A stretch of DNA of 64,000 bases from Archaeoglobus sp. JdFR-27. Lineage in GTDB: Archaea; Halobacteriota; Archaeoglobi; Archaeoglobales; Archaeoglobaceae. A program made the position numbers and the translations under genes. Every line of letters begins with the position of its first letter. Positions within the stretch are counted from its first letter, which is position 1. Positions 24,703 to 33,733 of this stretch are shown piece by piece. Where the stretch lies: assembly GCA_002011235.1 (NCBI GenBank), contig MTMO01000003.1:1-64000 (forward strand), given 5' to 3'. Below the pieces are notes generated by a model. The model worked only from the letters and a program-made list of their open reading frames with translations, was not told where the DNA came from and made no database searches.

Positions 24703-26076
24703 TCAGTATGGCACAACTGTCAGTCCAATCGCAAAGAAGAACGCCGAGAGTATTAAAAGGGTTATACAATATCCAAAGACGTCTCTTGCCCTAACTGCAC
24801 AGATCCCAAGCAAAGGAATTGCCCAGAAAGGCTGGAACAGATTTGTCCAGGCATCTCCTGCTGCATACGCAATGATTGTCTTCCCCATTGGGACGCCAAG
24901 ATCCATTGCAGCTCTTGATATGGTTTCGCCTATAACTGCCCATTCTCCACCACCAGAGGGAACGAAAAGATTGACAAATCCAGCTGTGAGCCATGCAATA
25001 ACGGGGAAGGTTGCAGGGGTTGAGATGCCAACAAGCCATCCGGCCATTATTTTTCCAAGTCCTGAGAACTTTATCATTCCCATTATCCCAGCATAGAACG
25101 GAAACTGCAGAACGATTCCAGCTGAAGCAGGAATGGCTCTGTAGAAAGCTCTAAGGTAGTTTATCGGTCTTAGATAAAGCAAAAGTCCAACGAAGAGGAA
25201 GAAGTAGTTTACGATATTGAGATTGAGATCTCCTCTTTGAACACCGAAGTAATAGATCAGCCATATTATTCCCATTATTGCCAGAATTCCACCTATAACC
25301 CTGCTCTGCTCAATTCTGTCTGCGATTGTCGGAGTTTTAACCTCTTCTTCCTTTTCTTCTTTTTCTTCTATAAGTTGTGGGGCATAATGCTCAATTCCCC
25401 TACATCTGGATGGATCGGTAGGAGAAAGTATGTACATAACAGCTACAACAAATATGATCGAAAGAATGCTTAGAGTTAGAGCGTATCCGGAGAAGATCGT
25501 TGCGCTGGTTGGAATTATTCCATAAAGCTCTTCAAAGAAGTGACCTTTTGTAGCAGAAAGCAAGGGAGCCGATGCTGACAGACCCCAGTGCCAAATTATT
25601 CCCAGCCCAGTATAACCGGAGGTAACAATAACTGGATAATGTACGGGAATGTTTCTGAAATAGGCTTGTCTTCCAGTCTCTCTTGCAAGCAATGCTCCGA
25701 TAATAAGTCCTAAACCCCAGTTGATCCAAGAAAAGACCATTGCAACAAATGCAACTAGAGCCGCTGCTTGCTTTCCGTTGTTCGGTTTTCTTGCTAGCCA
25801 GACAAGTATTTTATTCACCTGCGGGTGGTAAGCCAAGGTGTAACCAGTCACCAGAATTAGAACCATCTGCATGGCAAAGGTTAGCAGAGTCCAGAATCCT
25901 TTGTACCAGTACTTTACCATGTCCATTGGACCGCTTCCAGCAATGAAAATCCCCATCAGGTAGGCTATGAAGGTCAATATTACGGCAAAGAGAAAAGGAT
26001 CTGGCATCCATTTCTCGACACTCGCTGAGATTCGGTGGCCCATCGCTTCTAGAGGGTTTTCTTTAACCTCTTCCAT
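24703..26076 (-). CDS. atoE: short-chain fatty acid transporter, AtoE family
   Basis: 457 aa with about 12 membrane segments. The N-terminus EKWMPDPFLFAVILTFIAYL, the loop FAMQMVLILVTGYTLA and GFVNLFVPSGGGEWAVIGE are typical of the AtoE family, which imports acetoacetate, butyrate and similar short-chain acids. A hydrophilic cytoplasmic loop (about 220-245) is unusually rich in Glu and Lys. This fits an organism that degrades fatty or aromatic acids through CoA esters, although the acyl-CoA genes of this window are 10-25 kb away. Single gene. Confidence 0.92.
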   Translation of the reverse strand: MEEVKENPLEAMGHRISASVEKWMPDPFLFAVILTFIAYLMGIFIAGSGPMDMVKYWYKGFWTLLTFAMQMVLILVTGYTLAYHPQVNKILVWLARKPNNGKQAAALVAFVAMVFSWINWGLGLIIGALLARETGRQAYFRNIPVHYPVIVTSGYTGLGIIWHWGLSASAPLLSATKGHFFEELYGIIPTSATIFSGYALTLSILSIIFVVAVMYILSPTDPSRCRGIEHYAPQLIEEKEEKEEEVKTPTIADRIEQSRVIGGILAIMGIIWLIYYFGVQRGDLNLNIVNYFFLFVGLLLYLRPINYLRAFYRAIPASAGIVLQFPFYAGIMGMIKFSGLGKIMAGWLVGISTPATFPVIAWLTAGFVNLFVPSGGGEWAVIGETISRAAMDLGVPMGKTIIAYAAGDAWTNLFQPFWAIPLLGICAVRARDVFGYCITLLILSAFFFAIGLTVVPY

Positions 26077-26252
26077 AAAACCACCATATGAATCTATACT
26101 TATTAATATTTAAAAATTTCGAGAGTTATATATTCCAGTATTATCCATTTAAATAAAAAATATTTCCAGATCCAATAAAGTCCTACAAACCATTTGGATT
26201 CCCGTGCAATAATTTAAATACCAGAATGGTCGAATATGAAATGGTGAAATTT

Positions 26253-26621
26253 ATGGGATTCATGGACAAGCTTCTTGGCAAGTCAGAAAGACTCTCGGTT
26301 GAAGAATATGAAGAGCTCGATCTTGGAGAGTATGAGTCCGAGATCGTTGAGGAGGCAGAGACGCTAATCAAGGTCGCAGAGGTCACAGGTCTGAACGAGG
26401 TTCCTGAAATCAGAAGACAGATCTATGAAGGCAACATCGTGATTGCTGATATCGCTTTCCTTAGACATGACAAGCTCACGCTTGACAGAATTCTAAAAGA
26501 TCTGAGACAGCTTGCTGAAGATGTAAACGGAGATATCGTAGGACTTGGAGAAGACTATGTTGTTGTGACTCCCACAGGAATTAGAGTAGATAGGAACAAG
26601 ATCCGAGGAATAAAGAAGTAG
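26253..26621 (+). CDS. sepF: archaeal SepF cell division protein
   Basis: 122 aa from the ATG at 26253, with GGTGA 6 nt upstream; earlier in-frame starts exist at 26226 and 26244. The short amphipathic N-terminus MGFMDKLLGKSERLS is the membrane-targeting helix, an acidic linker follows, and the core (about 40-122) is the SepF/DUF552 fold with VPEIRRQIYEGNIVIADIA and GDIVGLGEDYVVVTP. In euryarchaea SepF anchors FtsZ to the membrane at midcell. A ZPR1-type gene follows after 24 nt, probably co-transcribed. Confidence 0.9.
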   Translation: MGFMDKLLGKSERLSVEEYEELDLGEYESEIVEEAETLIKVAEVTGLNEVPEIRRQIYEGNIVIADIAFLRHDKLTLDRILKDLRQLAEDVNGDIVGLGEDYVVVTPTGIRVDRNKIRGIKK

Positions 26622-26645
26622 ATTTTTTCAAAACTTCCTAGAAAA

Positions 26646-27260
26646 ATGAACTGTCCTGTCTGTGGAAGAGAAATAAAGATTGTCAGTAGTGTTTATGAAG
26701 TCCCTTATTTTGGGAGGGTTTTGCTAACCTCGATTTCATGTGAATGTGGATACAAGCACTCTGATTCAATTATAACAGAGGTAAAAGAGCCTCGAAGATA
26801 CACAATAAAGATCGATAGCAATAACCTATTCACAAAGGTCATAAGATCAAGCTCTGGCACGATCAGAATCCCAGAACTTGGAGTGGATATCGAACCTGGA
26901 CCTGCATCTCAAGCTTTTATCACAAATCTGGAGGGGATCTTGAGCAGAGTTGAGGATATCGTCAAAATCGCCAGAAACTGGAACTCTGACGATATTGAGA
27001 AAGTAAAGAGGTGCAATTTGATTTTGGATAAGATAGACAGAACGCTGAAGGGGGAGGAAGAATTAACTTTAATTCTGGAAGATCCATTTGGTAACAGTGC
27101 GATAATCTCTGATGACGTGTTTATCGAGAAAATGTCGGAGCATGAAGCTTCCGAGCTCAGAACAGGACTCACAGTCATGGAACTAACAGGATTAAGTGAG
27201 GAGGAACTCAAAGAAGAAGTTAGGGATGGTGAGGAGGAATTAAAGAGGTTTAAATTTTAG
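26646..27260 (+). CDS. ZPR1-type zinc finger protein
   Basis: 204 aa. The single zinc finger CPVC (residues 3-6) with CEC (32-34), then GYKHSDSIITEVKEPRRYTI, is the ZPR1 module. It continues with the beta-rich domain (GTIRIPELGVDIEPGPAS) and helices with LILDKIDRTLKGEE and LILEDPFGNSAII. Eukaryotic ZPR1 binds and helps fold EF-1A; archaeal members carry a single module. The archaeal role is therefore likely EF-1A chaperoning, not proven. It lies directly after sepF. Confidence 0.9.
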   Translation: MNCPVCGREIKIVSSVYEVPYFGRVLLTSISCECGYKHSDSIITEVKEPRRYTIKIDSNNLFTKVIRSSSGTIRIPELGVDIEPGPASQAFITNLEGILSRVEDIVKIARNWNSDDIEKVKRCNLILDKIDRTLKGEEELTLILEDPFGNSAIISDDVFIEKMSEHEASELRTGLTVMELTGLSEEELKEEVRDGEEELKRFKF

Positions 27261-27340
27261 CTTTTAGGTAATTTAGCTGTTTGGACACTTAACCGTTAAG
27301 GTTAAAACAATGATGTTTTCACAACAAAAATGGATTAATT

Positions 27341-28084
27341 TTACCATGGTGTGGGATTGTTGATAAAAATGGTTTCTACACCAAAAGTGCTTACCTTTTC
27401 CATCAGCGCTTTTAAGCCGAGAGTTTCCGTAGCGTAATGTCCAGCAAATATCACGTTAAATTCAAGCTCCTTTGCAGCATGATAGGCCTCATGCCTGTAT
27501 TCTCCCGTGATGAGACAGTCAGATATCTCTGAGGCTTCTTCAATCGCAAAAGCTCCACTACCAGACACAACAGATATTCTTTTCACCTTATTCTGCCCAA
27601 ATCTGAGTGCTCGAACCTTTGTTTTAAGTTTCATTTCCAATTCATTCTCTAAAGATGTCATTCTTTGCTCCTTTATTCTACCATAAACGCCGATTTTTTT
27701 ACCCTCGTATTCTGCGAAGAAAGATTCTGGCTCTGCCCCGAGAAGTTTTAGAATTTGAACATTGTTCCCAACCTCAGGATGGGCGTCAAGGGGAAGATGG
27801 GCAACGTAAAGCGAGATTCTGCTTTCCATAAGGAATTTCAATCTTTCGTAGATCAACCCCCTAACGAATTTCAATCCACCCCATATCAAACCATGATGGA
27901 CTATAAGAAGATCTGCATTCATCTCCTTTGCTTTTTTGAACGACCCAATACAAGCATCAACAGCAAAAGCCACCCTGCTGACGTTTTTCTTTCCCTCAAT
28001 CTGCAGTCCATTGCTGCTAGAATCTCTAAAGCTTTTAATATCAAGGTAGCTGTCCAAATAGCCAACGAGTTCTTCAAGCTTCAT
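27341..28084 (-). CDS. Nif3-like dinuclear metal protein (GTP cyclohydrolase I type 2 homologue)
   Basis: 247 aa. Metal ligands of the Nif3/NGG1p-interacting family are visible: the His pair in LIVHHGLIWGG (about 61-71), His-Asp in AHLPLDAHPEVGNN, and the C-terminal His-Glu of FAGHYATETLGLKAL. The lid SSNGLQIEG near residue 24 is also conserved. The function is unsettled in the family; the GTP cyclohydrolase annotation is based on one bacterial member. Length agrees with the single-domain form. It is convergent with zpr1 across an 80-nt gap. Confidence 0.9.
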   Translation of the reverse strand: MKLEELVGYLDSYLDIKSFRDSSSNGLQIEGKKNVSRVAFAVDACIGSFKKAKEMNADLLIVHHGLIWGGLKFVRGLIYERLKFLMESRISLYVAHLPLDAHPEVGNNVQILKLLGAEPESFFAEYEGKKIGVYGRIKEQRMTSLENELEMKLKTKVRALRFGQNKVKRISVVSGSGAFAIEEASEISDCLITGEYRHEAYHAAKELEFNVIFAGHYATETLGLKALMEKVSTFGVETIFINNPTPW

Positions 28085-28186
28085 GGATTTGGTTTAGAGA
28101 TGAAGGATAAATCTCTTTTGATCTAAAGTCCAGATTCCAGATAAACCATAATAAATGATATATCCTCATAGAAGGATCATATTCTC

Positions 28187-28729
28187 ATGGAAGCAGTTAT
28201 CGTTGTGGATATGCAAAAGGATTTTTGCTATCCTGACGGAGCTTTATATGCGGGTGATGAAGTAAAAAAGATATTTCCACCCCTTAAACGGTTCTTAGAA
28301 AGGGTAAGAGAGAGAGTTCCTATCATTTTTACACAGGACTGGCACAGAAAAGATGACAGGGAATTCAAGATCTGGCCTCCTCACTGCATAATGAACACAG
28401 AAGGTGCTGAAGTTATAGATGAGCTTGATCCACAGGAAGAAGACTACTATATCAGGAAGAGACGCTATTCTGCCTTTTACGGCACAGATCTTGATTTGAT
28501 CTTACGAGAGCTAAAAATTGATGGATTAATTCTGGCTGGAGTTCTTACAAACATCTGCGTTCTGCATACCGCTGCCGATGCAGCATCTAGAGGCTATGAT
28601 GTAAAAGTTCTAAAAGATTGCACGGTTGCTTTATCTGAATACGAATACGAATATGCAATCCACCACATGCAGAAGGTTTTGAACGCAGATATTACCGACT
28701 CAAAATCCCTGGGGTTCAAATTAGGCTGA
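28187..28729 (+). CDS. pncA: nicotinamidase/isochorismatase family hydrolase
   Basis: 180 aa. The catalytic triad of the cysteine hydrolase family is visible: Asp8 in VVDMQKDF, Lys in YIRKRRYSAF (near 95), and Cys in LTNICVLHTAAD (near 125). Metal ligands lie in TQDWHRKDD and the following PPHC. The archaeal size and PPHCIMNTEGAE stretch match nicotinamidases that make nicotinic acid for NAD salvage, though other amide hydrolysis cannot be excluded. The promoter upstream contains TATATC-type elements about 25-30 nt before the ATG. nadM, at 4.3 kb, is the related NAD gene in this window. Confidence 0.88.
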   Translation: MEAVIVVDMQKDFCYPDGALYAGDEVKKIFPPLKRFLERVRERVPIIFTQDWHRKDDREFKIWPPHCIMNTEGAEVIDELDPQEEDYYIRKRRYSAFYGTDLDLILRELKIDGLILAGVLTNICVLHTAADAASRGYDVKVLKDCTVALSEYEYEYAIHHMQKVLNADITDSKSLGFKLG

Positions 28730-28769
28730 AGAAAAGCAATAAAGTTAAACTTAAAATTAAAAATATACA

Positions 28770-29123
28770 CTATTTTTTGGAAGATTGCTCAAGCAAAATT
28801 CCCCTTTTTCTGAAATATAGAAATGTGAGGATAGAGATCAAGATAGATAATAATAAGGTTGGAAGAAAAGAGTGAATCACATAGTAGAAAACGAGAAAGG
28901 AGATAAAGAAAGAGATTATCGTGTAGGTGGAAATGGAAATGTTTTCTATCATGCCAAAAACCTTATCTCGTTCGACCATAATAGCAATTTGATTTTGCAA
29001 CATATCTGTTTTTTGTATTTCCTTTATTTCTTTTAGGACCCTTAGATGAAAATTGTTTATAAACAAAAGAAAATGATGTAAGGCCTCAGACTCTCCCTTT
29101 TCATCATCTTTCAGTTCGCCCAT
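28770..29123 (-). CDS. small membrane protein, unknown function
   Basis: 117 aa. An N-terminal soluble helix (about 1-60, with hydrophilic and amphipathic stretches) precedes two membrane segments (about 65-83 and 86-104) and a short basic tail. No known domain. It is an isolated gene between pncA and tRNA-Gln. Real coding is supported by length, a sensible hydropathy plan and codon use like the neighbours. The function is not recognised. Confidence 0.55.
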   Translation of the reverse strand: MGELKDDEKGESEALHHFLLFINNFHLRVLKEIKEIQKTDMLQNQIAIMVERDKVFGMIENISISTYTIISFFISFLVFYYVIHSFLPTLLLSILISILTFLYFRKRGILLEQSSKK

Positions 29124-29242
29124 CAGTCATCATCGGCATTATAAATTCTCTTGGAAGATAGATAACTTTTTCTTCAGATTTGTTTCAAAGAAAGAAAAAG
29201 ATATATCCTAAAATTCTAAAAGTTGAATCAAGAAAAACCAAA

Positions 29243-29328
29243 AGCCCCGTGGTGTAGCGGTCGATCATACCGGCCTTTGGAGGAGACGAGGAAAGCCGGC
29301 GACGGGGGTTCGAATCCCCCCGGGGCTA
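29243..29328 (+). tRNA. tRNA-Gln (anticodon TTG) with a 13-nt intron
   Basis: The acceptor arm AGCCCCG pairs with CGGGGCT at the 3' end, leaving discriminator A. The T arm has GGTTCGAAT. The anticodon stem CCGGC (29270-29274) pairs with GCCGG (29295-29299), and the loop reads CTTTGGA with anticodon TTG at 29277-29279. The segment between loop and 3' stem is 13 nt too long, so an intron of that size lies after position 37 (about 29281-29293). Removing it leaves a normal 73-nt tRNA. CCA is not encoded. Confidence 0.92.
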
Positions 29329-29400
29329 TAAGTACTGTTTTAAATCAACGCTTTAAGATTTTGATTAAAAAATGTTAGTTGATTTTCATTGAGATTAAGA

Positions 29401-29667
29401 TCAATGCCTTTTCCAAATGAAAATCAGAAATACTATCCCCAATGGAATTATAAGACTCGGAAATTCTGGGATCTCTTCTGGACTCGGAGAGGTTGAGGAG
29501 GTTGATGAATCTGAATTGGATGTGTCAGAATCTGAGAAAATAGATATCGGTTCCGGCGTAGTACGAAAATCTAGGGATGTGTTCATTTGATTGAGATTTA
29601 ATTGGTTTAAATTTGATGAGTGTGGATAAGCATAAATGGTAAAAATCATTAATCCTAGAACAGCCAT
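29401..29667 (-). CDS. small secreted protein with PEF-CTERM-like sorting signal
   Basis: 88 aa. It has an N-terminal hydrophobic signal (about residues 1-14), a Ser/Thr/Asp-rich low-complexity middle (about 30-63), then IPEFPSLIIPLGIVFLIF and KRH: a Pro-Glu-Phe motif, one membrane segment and a basic tail. That is the layout of archaeal PEF-CTERM proteins, which are cut and anchored by an archaeosortase. The Ser/Thr-rich part is a likely glycosylation region. The protein would be displayed on the cell surface. The archaeosortase itself is not in this window. Very short for the class, so it may be a truncated relic. Confidence 0.55.
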   Translation of the reverse strand: MAVLGLMIFTIYAYPHSSNLNQLNLNQMNTSLDFRTTPEPISIFSDSDTSNSDSSTSSTSPSPEEIPEFPSLIIPLGIVFLIFIWKRH

Positions 29668-29699
29668 GACTCAGAGAGGAATTTTTCTATTTTTTCTTT

Positions 29700-30212
29700 T
29701 CATGTTTTCCTTATTAAAATATTTATATAATTTCTATAAAGATTACAAGATAACACCAAAATTAGACCAATCAAAAGAAACTGAATTAGAACCTCTCTAC
29801 CGGAGCCTACACCTATAAGATTTATTCCATATCTCTTCTTTTTTGGCCAAAGCCATGGAACTCGTGAGGGATTTAATGAATCAGAGATTAAGTGAGAAAT
29901 GTAACCAAGAAAAAATGAGATTATATAACCAAAATTTAGAGAGTAATATTTTAGAATTAGACCAAAGACAAAAGTGATAATTGCCGCACCAAAGATACTA
30001 TGGGTCCAACCCCTATGTGAGTTCACTACTCCACTTAACCAAATAAATCGCCAGCTTTTCCGATTTATATAAGAAGAAGGGTGGTCTATGTCAGGCAATA
30101 AGGATCCAAAGGATGCAAAAAGGATAGATTCCGGAAAAATTGAAACGTGGAGAGAGTTCCCAGCCAAGAGAATTAGAAGAATTGCAAAGAGTACATGTGT
30201 GGTGTGAATCAT
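29700..30212 (-). CDS. membrane-bound metal-dependent hydrolase, YdjM family
   Basis: 170 aa with four or more membrane segments. The metal-site motifs LLPDIDHPSSYINR, HRGWTHSIFG and GYISHLISDSLNP are those of the YdjM/DUF457 family of membrane-associated putative metal-dependent hydrolases (LexA-regulated in E. coli). The substrate is unknown. It lies 33 nt upstream of the PEF-CTERM-like gene in the same direction, so the two may be co-expressed, though the functional link is only positional. Confidence 0.85.
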   Translation of the reverse strand: MIHTTHVLFAILLILLAGNSLHVSIFPESILFASFGSLLPDIDHPSSYINRKSWRFIWLSGVVNSHRGWTHSIFGAAIITFVFGLILKYYSLNFGYIISFFLGYISHLISDSLNPSRVPWLWPKKKRYGINLIGVGSGREVLIQFLLIGLILVLSCNLYRNYINILIRKT

Positions 30213-30303
30213 AAATCATTTATATCAGTAGAGTATATAAATTTTAACTTTTAAAATCTACAGCAAAAACGCAAAGGAATCTGGATCGTTTTATATCCTC
30301 AAT

Positions 30304-30315
30304 AAAATTTAAAAA
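30304..30315 (+). promoter_or_regulatory. TATA box of the LeuA/CimA-type gene
   Basis: AAAATTTAAAAA lies about 39 nt before the ATG at 30349 and about 48 before the ATG at 30358, implying a short leader. Confidence 0.4.
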
Positions 30316-30348
30316 CACTCTCTCTTTTTTATTCCTTGGTCTGGTACA

Positions 30349-31830
30349 ATGGCGAGGATGAGAAGGATAAAGGTGTTCGATACAACATTAAGAGATGGTG
30401 AGCAGACACCTGGTGTCTCTTTAACAGTAGAACAAAAACTGATGATAGCAACCGCCCTTGACAAGCTCGGAGTGGATATGATAGAGGCCGGAACGGCGAT
30501 AGCTTCAGAGGGGGACTTCAACTCAATCAAAGAGATCTCAAATGCTGGATTGAAGGCTGAAATCTGTAGTTTTGGGAGGATAAAAAGGGAAGATATCGAT
30601 TTTGCTGCAGAGGCGGGAGCAGACTCGATATTTATGGTCGCACCGTCATCTGACATCCACATAAACAGCAAGTTTCCCGGAAAGAAAAGAGAGAATGTCA
30701 TTGAAATGTCGGTTGATGCAGTTGAATACGCGAAAGAAAGGGGTTTGATTGTTGAATTCGGGGCTGAAGATGCTTCAAGAGCAGATTTGGAGTTCATTAC
30801 CAAGCTTTTTAAGGCAGCGATGGAGGCGAAAGCAGATAGACTTACCTATGCCGACACCGTTGGTGTTTTAATTCCGGAGAGGGCTGAAGAGGTAATGAGA
30901 AAACTTTCTTCTACCTTTAATGTTCCCATTGCAATCCACTGCCACGATGATTTTGGGCTTGCAACCGCAAACACGATTTACGCATTGAAAGGTGGGGCTA
31001 GAGAGTTTCATGCCACAATCAACGGAATTGGAGAGCGGGCAGGAAATGCCGCCTTGGAGGAAACTGTGATGGCTTTGGAATTCCACTATGGCTTCAAAAC
31101 AAAGATAGAGAAGCAGAGGATATACGATACCTCAAAGTTGGTAGAAAAACTCACCAGAATCGTGATTCCAAAGAACAAACCGATTGTAGGCGAGTATGCT
31201 TTCACCCACGAGAGCGGAATTCATACTTCTGCAATAATGAAAGACAGTTCCACTTACGAACCAATAACGCCTGAAATGGTTGGTAGGACTAGGCAACTTG
31301 TCCTAGGGAAACATGCTGGGAAAGCGAGTATAAAAGAGATCATGCGCAGGCTTGGATATAAAGCGAACAACGAGCAGATGAAAGAGATCCTCGCCAGAGT
31401 TAAAGAGATCGGGGATAAAGGGAAAGTAGTTACAGATGCTGATGTTAAAACGATAATAGAGACCGTCTTGCAAATAAAGATGGAAAAGAAAGTAAGGCTT
31501 GAGGATGTATCGGTTGTAAGCGGAATGAATATCATGCCAACGGCCAGCGTAAAACTGAGGATTAACGGCAATGAAATAGTCGAAGCGGCAACCGGTCTTG
31601 GGCCGGTAGATGCAGCGATTAATGCGATTAAGAAGGCTGTTTCTGAATTTGGAGACATAAAGCTCGTTAGCTACCATGTCGATGCGATAACAGGAGGTAC
31701 AGATGCTTTGGTTGATGTTATTGTGCAAGTTTCAAAGGGAGACAAGATTGTTACAGCAAGAGGTGCTAGAACGGATATAATCATGGCTTCCGTTGAGGCT
31801 TTGCTCGAAGGATTGAACATGCTGATTTAA
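30349..31830 (+). CDS. leuA: 2-isopropylmalate synthase / (R)-citramalate synthase family
   Basis: 493 aa. It condenses acetyl-CoA with 2-oxoisovalerate (leucine branch) or pyruvate (citramalate route to isoleucine). FDTTLRDGEQTPGVSLT is at residues 10-26 with the metal Asp; IAIHCHDDFGLATANT carries the metal histidine pair; NGIGERAGNAALEE and HESGIHTSAIMK are the other active-site loops. Residues about 385-493 form the allosteric regulatory domain with TGLGPVDAAINAI, the leucine/isoleucine-binding fold. LeuA and CimA cannot be separated from the sequence alone by me; archaeal CimA is about the same size. ilvB and ilvN follow after a 230-nt leader, so the branched-chain context is clear. Confidence 0.9.
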   Translation: MARMRRIKVFDTTLRDGEQTPGVSLTVEQKLMIATALDKLGVDMIEAGTAIASEGDFNSIKEISNAGLKAEICSFGRIKREDIDFAAEAGADSIFMVAPSSDIHINSKFPGKKRENVIEMSVDAVEYAKERGLIVEFGAEDASRADLEFITKLFKAAMEAKADRLTYADTVGVLIPERAEEVMRKLSSTFNVPIAIHCHDDFGLATANTIYALKGGAREFHATINGIGERAGNAALEETVMALEFHYGFKTKIEKQRIYDTSKLVEKLTRIVIPKNKPIVGEYAFTHESGIHTSAIMKDSSTYEPITPEMVGRTRQLVLGKHAGKASIKEIMRRLGYKANNEQMKEILARVKEIGDKGKVVTDADVKTIIETVLQIKMEKKVRLEDVSVVSGMNIMPTASVKLRINGNEIVEAATGLGPVDAAINAIKKAVSEFGDIKLVSYHVDAITGGTDALVDVIVQVSKGDKIVTARGARTDIIMASVEALLEGLNMLI

Positions 31831-31942
31831 AAAGCTAATACTTTATTAATACTTTTAATAAAAATTTTTAAGAGGTTAATCACTATTACAATCAACCAAT
31901 AAACCTTATTGTGATGAAATTTCCGTAAATTGGCTCACCAAA

Positions 31943-31953
31943 AAATATTTAAA
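31943..31953 (+). promoter_or_regulatory. TATA box of ilvB
   Basis: AAATATTTAAA places the predicted transcription start near 31974, so the ilvB mRNA should carry a leader of about 85-90 nt. Confidence 0.45.
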
Positions 31954-31980
31954 GCCCATTATTAATCCGGAACTAATGGT

Positions 31981-32029
31981 TGCTACCCTTCCACCCGGAT
32001 TACTTCGGATTTTGATTGTAAGGGTAGTA
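31981..32029 (+). promoter_or_regulatory. leader hairpin upstream of ilvB
   Basis: TGCTACCCTT (31981-31990) pairs with AAGGGTAGTA (32020-32029), ten pairs with one G-T wobble, enclosing a 29-nt loop. It would form at the very 5' end of the ilvB leader. Seen directly; a control function is inference. Confidence 0.5.
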
Positions 32030-32061
32030 CTTTTGTAAATAGCCTTTTTTTAGGTGGTTTT

Positions 32062-33723
32062 ATGCGAGGTGCTGACGCGATTGTCAAGGCTTTGGAGGAT
32101 GAGGGTGTCAAAAACATTTTCGGCATACCTGGTGGTGCGATAATAGAAGTTTACGATGCACTTTATGATTCTGGTATTAACCACATCCTAACAAGACACG
32201 AACAGGCTGCCGTTCACGCAGCAGATGGTTACGCCCGAGCATCAGGGAAGGTTGGAGTTGCATTCGCAACTTCAGGCCCGGGAGCAACAAACACAGTCAC
32301 CGGTATAGCAACAGCCTACATGGATTCCTCACCCATAATTGTAATGACTGGTCAGGTTCCAAGAAGTCTGATTGGAAACGATGCTTTTCAAGAAGCCGAT
32401 ATCACCGGGATAACCATGCCTGTCACAAAACACAACTATATAGTTACAAACCCATCCGAACTGCTCCATATCATAAAAGAGGCTTTTTACATTGCCTCGA
32501 CAGGTAGACCTGGTCCTGTGCTTATTGATGTTCCTAAAGATGTAACTGTCGCTGAAGTTGAATATAATTACCCAAAGAAAATTTCCATTCCAGGTTATAA
32601 ACCGAAAACAAAAGGGCATCCAAAACAGGTAAAGAGGGCTGCAGAACTCATAATGGAATCTGAAAGACCTGTAATTCTTGCTGGAGGAGGAATTATTTTG
32701 TCTAACGCCTCTGAAGAGTTGATAAGGTTTGCAGAATTGATTCCCGCTTTTGTTGTAACTACTTTAATGGGCAAGGGTGCATTTCCAGAGAACCATCCGT
32801 TATGTCTTGGTTTTGTTGGTATGCATGGCTCAAAGTATGCAAATTATGCTTTAACCGAGTGTGATCTGGTTATTGCAATTGGCACGAGGTTCAGTGACAG
32901 AACAACCGGAAGAGTAGACAACTTTGCACCTTATGCCAAAATAATCCACATCGACATCGATCCAGCTGAGATTGGGAAGAATGTTAGGGTTGATGTGCCG
33001 ATTGTTGGAGATGCTAAAGAAGTGCTTAAAGATATTTTAAAGATTATAAAATACAAAAAAAGGAAAGAATGGGAAGATAAAATCAGCCAGTGGAGGAGAA
33101 AGTATCCATTGAGATACAAAAATGACGGAAAACTCAAGCCCCAATATGTTATCGAGAAAATCTTTACGATAGAGCCTGATACTATTGTCACAACAGAGGT
33201 TGGCCAAAATCAGATGTGGGCGGCTCAGTACTTCAAAACAAAATATCCTAGACAGTTTATATCGAGTGGTGGACTTGGAACAATGGGGTTCGGCTTTCCA
33301 GCTGCAATAGGTGCCCAAATGGCATTTCCTGATAAGAATGTTGTCGATGTTGCAGGTGATGGAAGCTTCCTGATGAACATCCAAGAGCTTGCAACATGCG
33401 TTGATTTCAACATTCCGGTTAAGGTTGCTATAATGAACAACCAGTTTCTCGGCATGGTGAGACAGTGGCAGGAGCTTTTCTATAAAGAGAGATATTCAGC
33501 TACATGTCTTAGATGTAAAGAGCTAAGATTTGATAAGATTGCTGAGGGATTTGGAGGAGTTGGAATGGTTGTCGAGAAGCCTACCGAAGTAGAAGAGACG
33601 CTGAGAGAGGCTTTTGAGATTAGAGATGCTCCGGTGGTAATTGACTTCAGGGTTGAGAGACTAGAGAATGTTTTTCCAATGGTTCCAGCGGGAGCAGGGC
33701 TAAATCAGATAATAGATGGATGA
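32062..33723 (+). CDS. ilvB: acetolactate synthase large (catalytic) subunit
   Basis: 553 aa. It uses thiamine diphosphate to join two pyruvates, or pyruvate and 2-oxobutyrate, for valine, leucine and isoleucine. The TPP-activating Glu is in [16 protein letters not shown] (residue ~46), and the TPP/Mg motif is [19 protein letters not shown] (about 428-446). The FAD-binding middle domain (about 190-340) has [13 protein letters not shown]. The ATG follows AGGTGG by 4-5 nt. It is preceded by a hairpin leader, and the small subunit gene ilvN begins at its stop. Full length for the family. Confidence 0.96.
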   Translation: MRGADAIVKALEDEGVKNIFGIPGGAIIEVYDALYDSGINHILTRHEQAAVHAADGYARASGKVGVAFATSGPGATNTVTGIATAYMDSSPIIVMTGQVPRSLIGNDAFQEADITGITMPVTKHNYIVTNPSELLHIIKEAFYIASTGRPGPVLIDVPKDVTVAEVEYNYPKKISIPGYKPKTKGHPKQVKRAAELIMESERPVILAGGGIILSNASEELIRFAELIPAFVVTTLMGKGAFPENHPLCLGFVGMHGSKYANYALTECDLVIAIGTRFSDRTTGRVDNFAPYAKIIHIDIDPAEIGKNVRVDVPIVGDAKEVLKDILKIIKYKKRKEWEDKISQWRRKYPLRYKNDGKLKPQYVIEKIFTIEPDTIVTTEVGQNQMWAAQYFKTKYPRQFISSGGLGTMGFGFPAAIGAQMAFPDKNVVDVAGDGSFLMNIQELATCVDFNIPVKVAIMNNQFLGMVRQWQELFYKERYSATCLRCKELRFDKIAEGFGGVGMVVEKPTEVEETLREAFEIRDAPVVIDFRVERLENVFPMVPAGAGLNQIIDG

Positions 33724-33733
33724 GGGAGATAGT

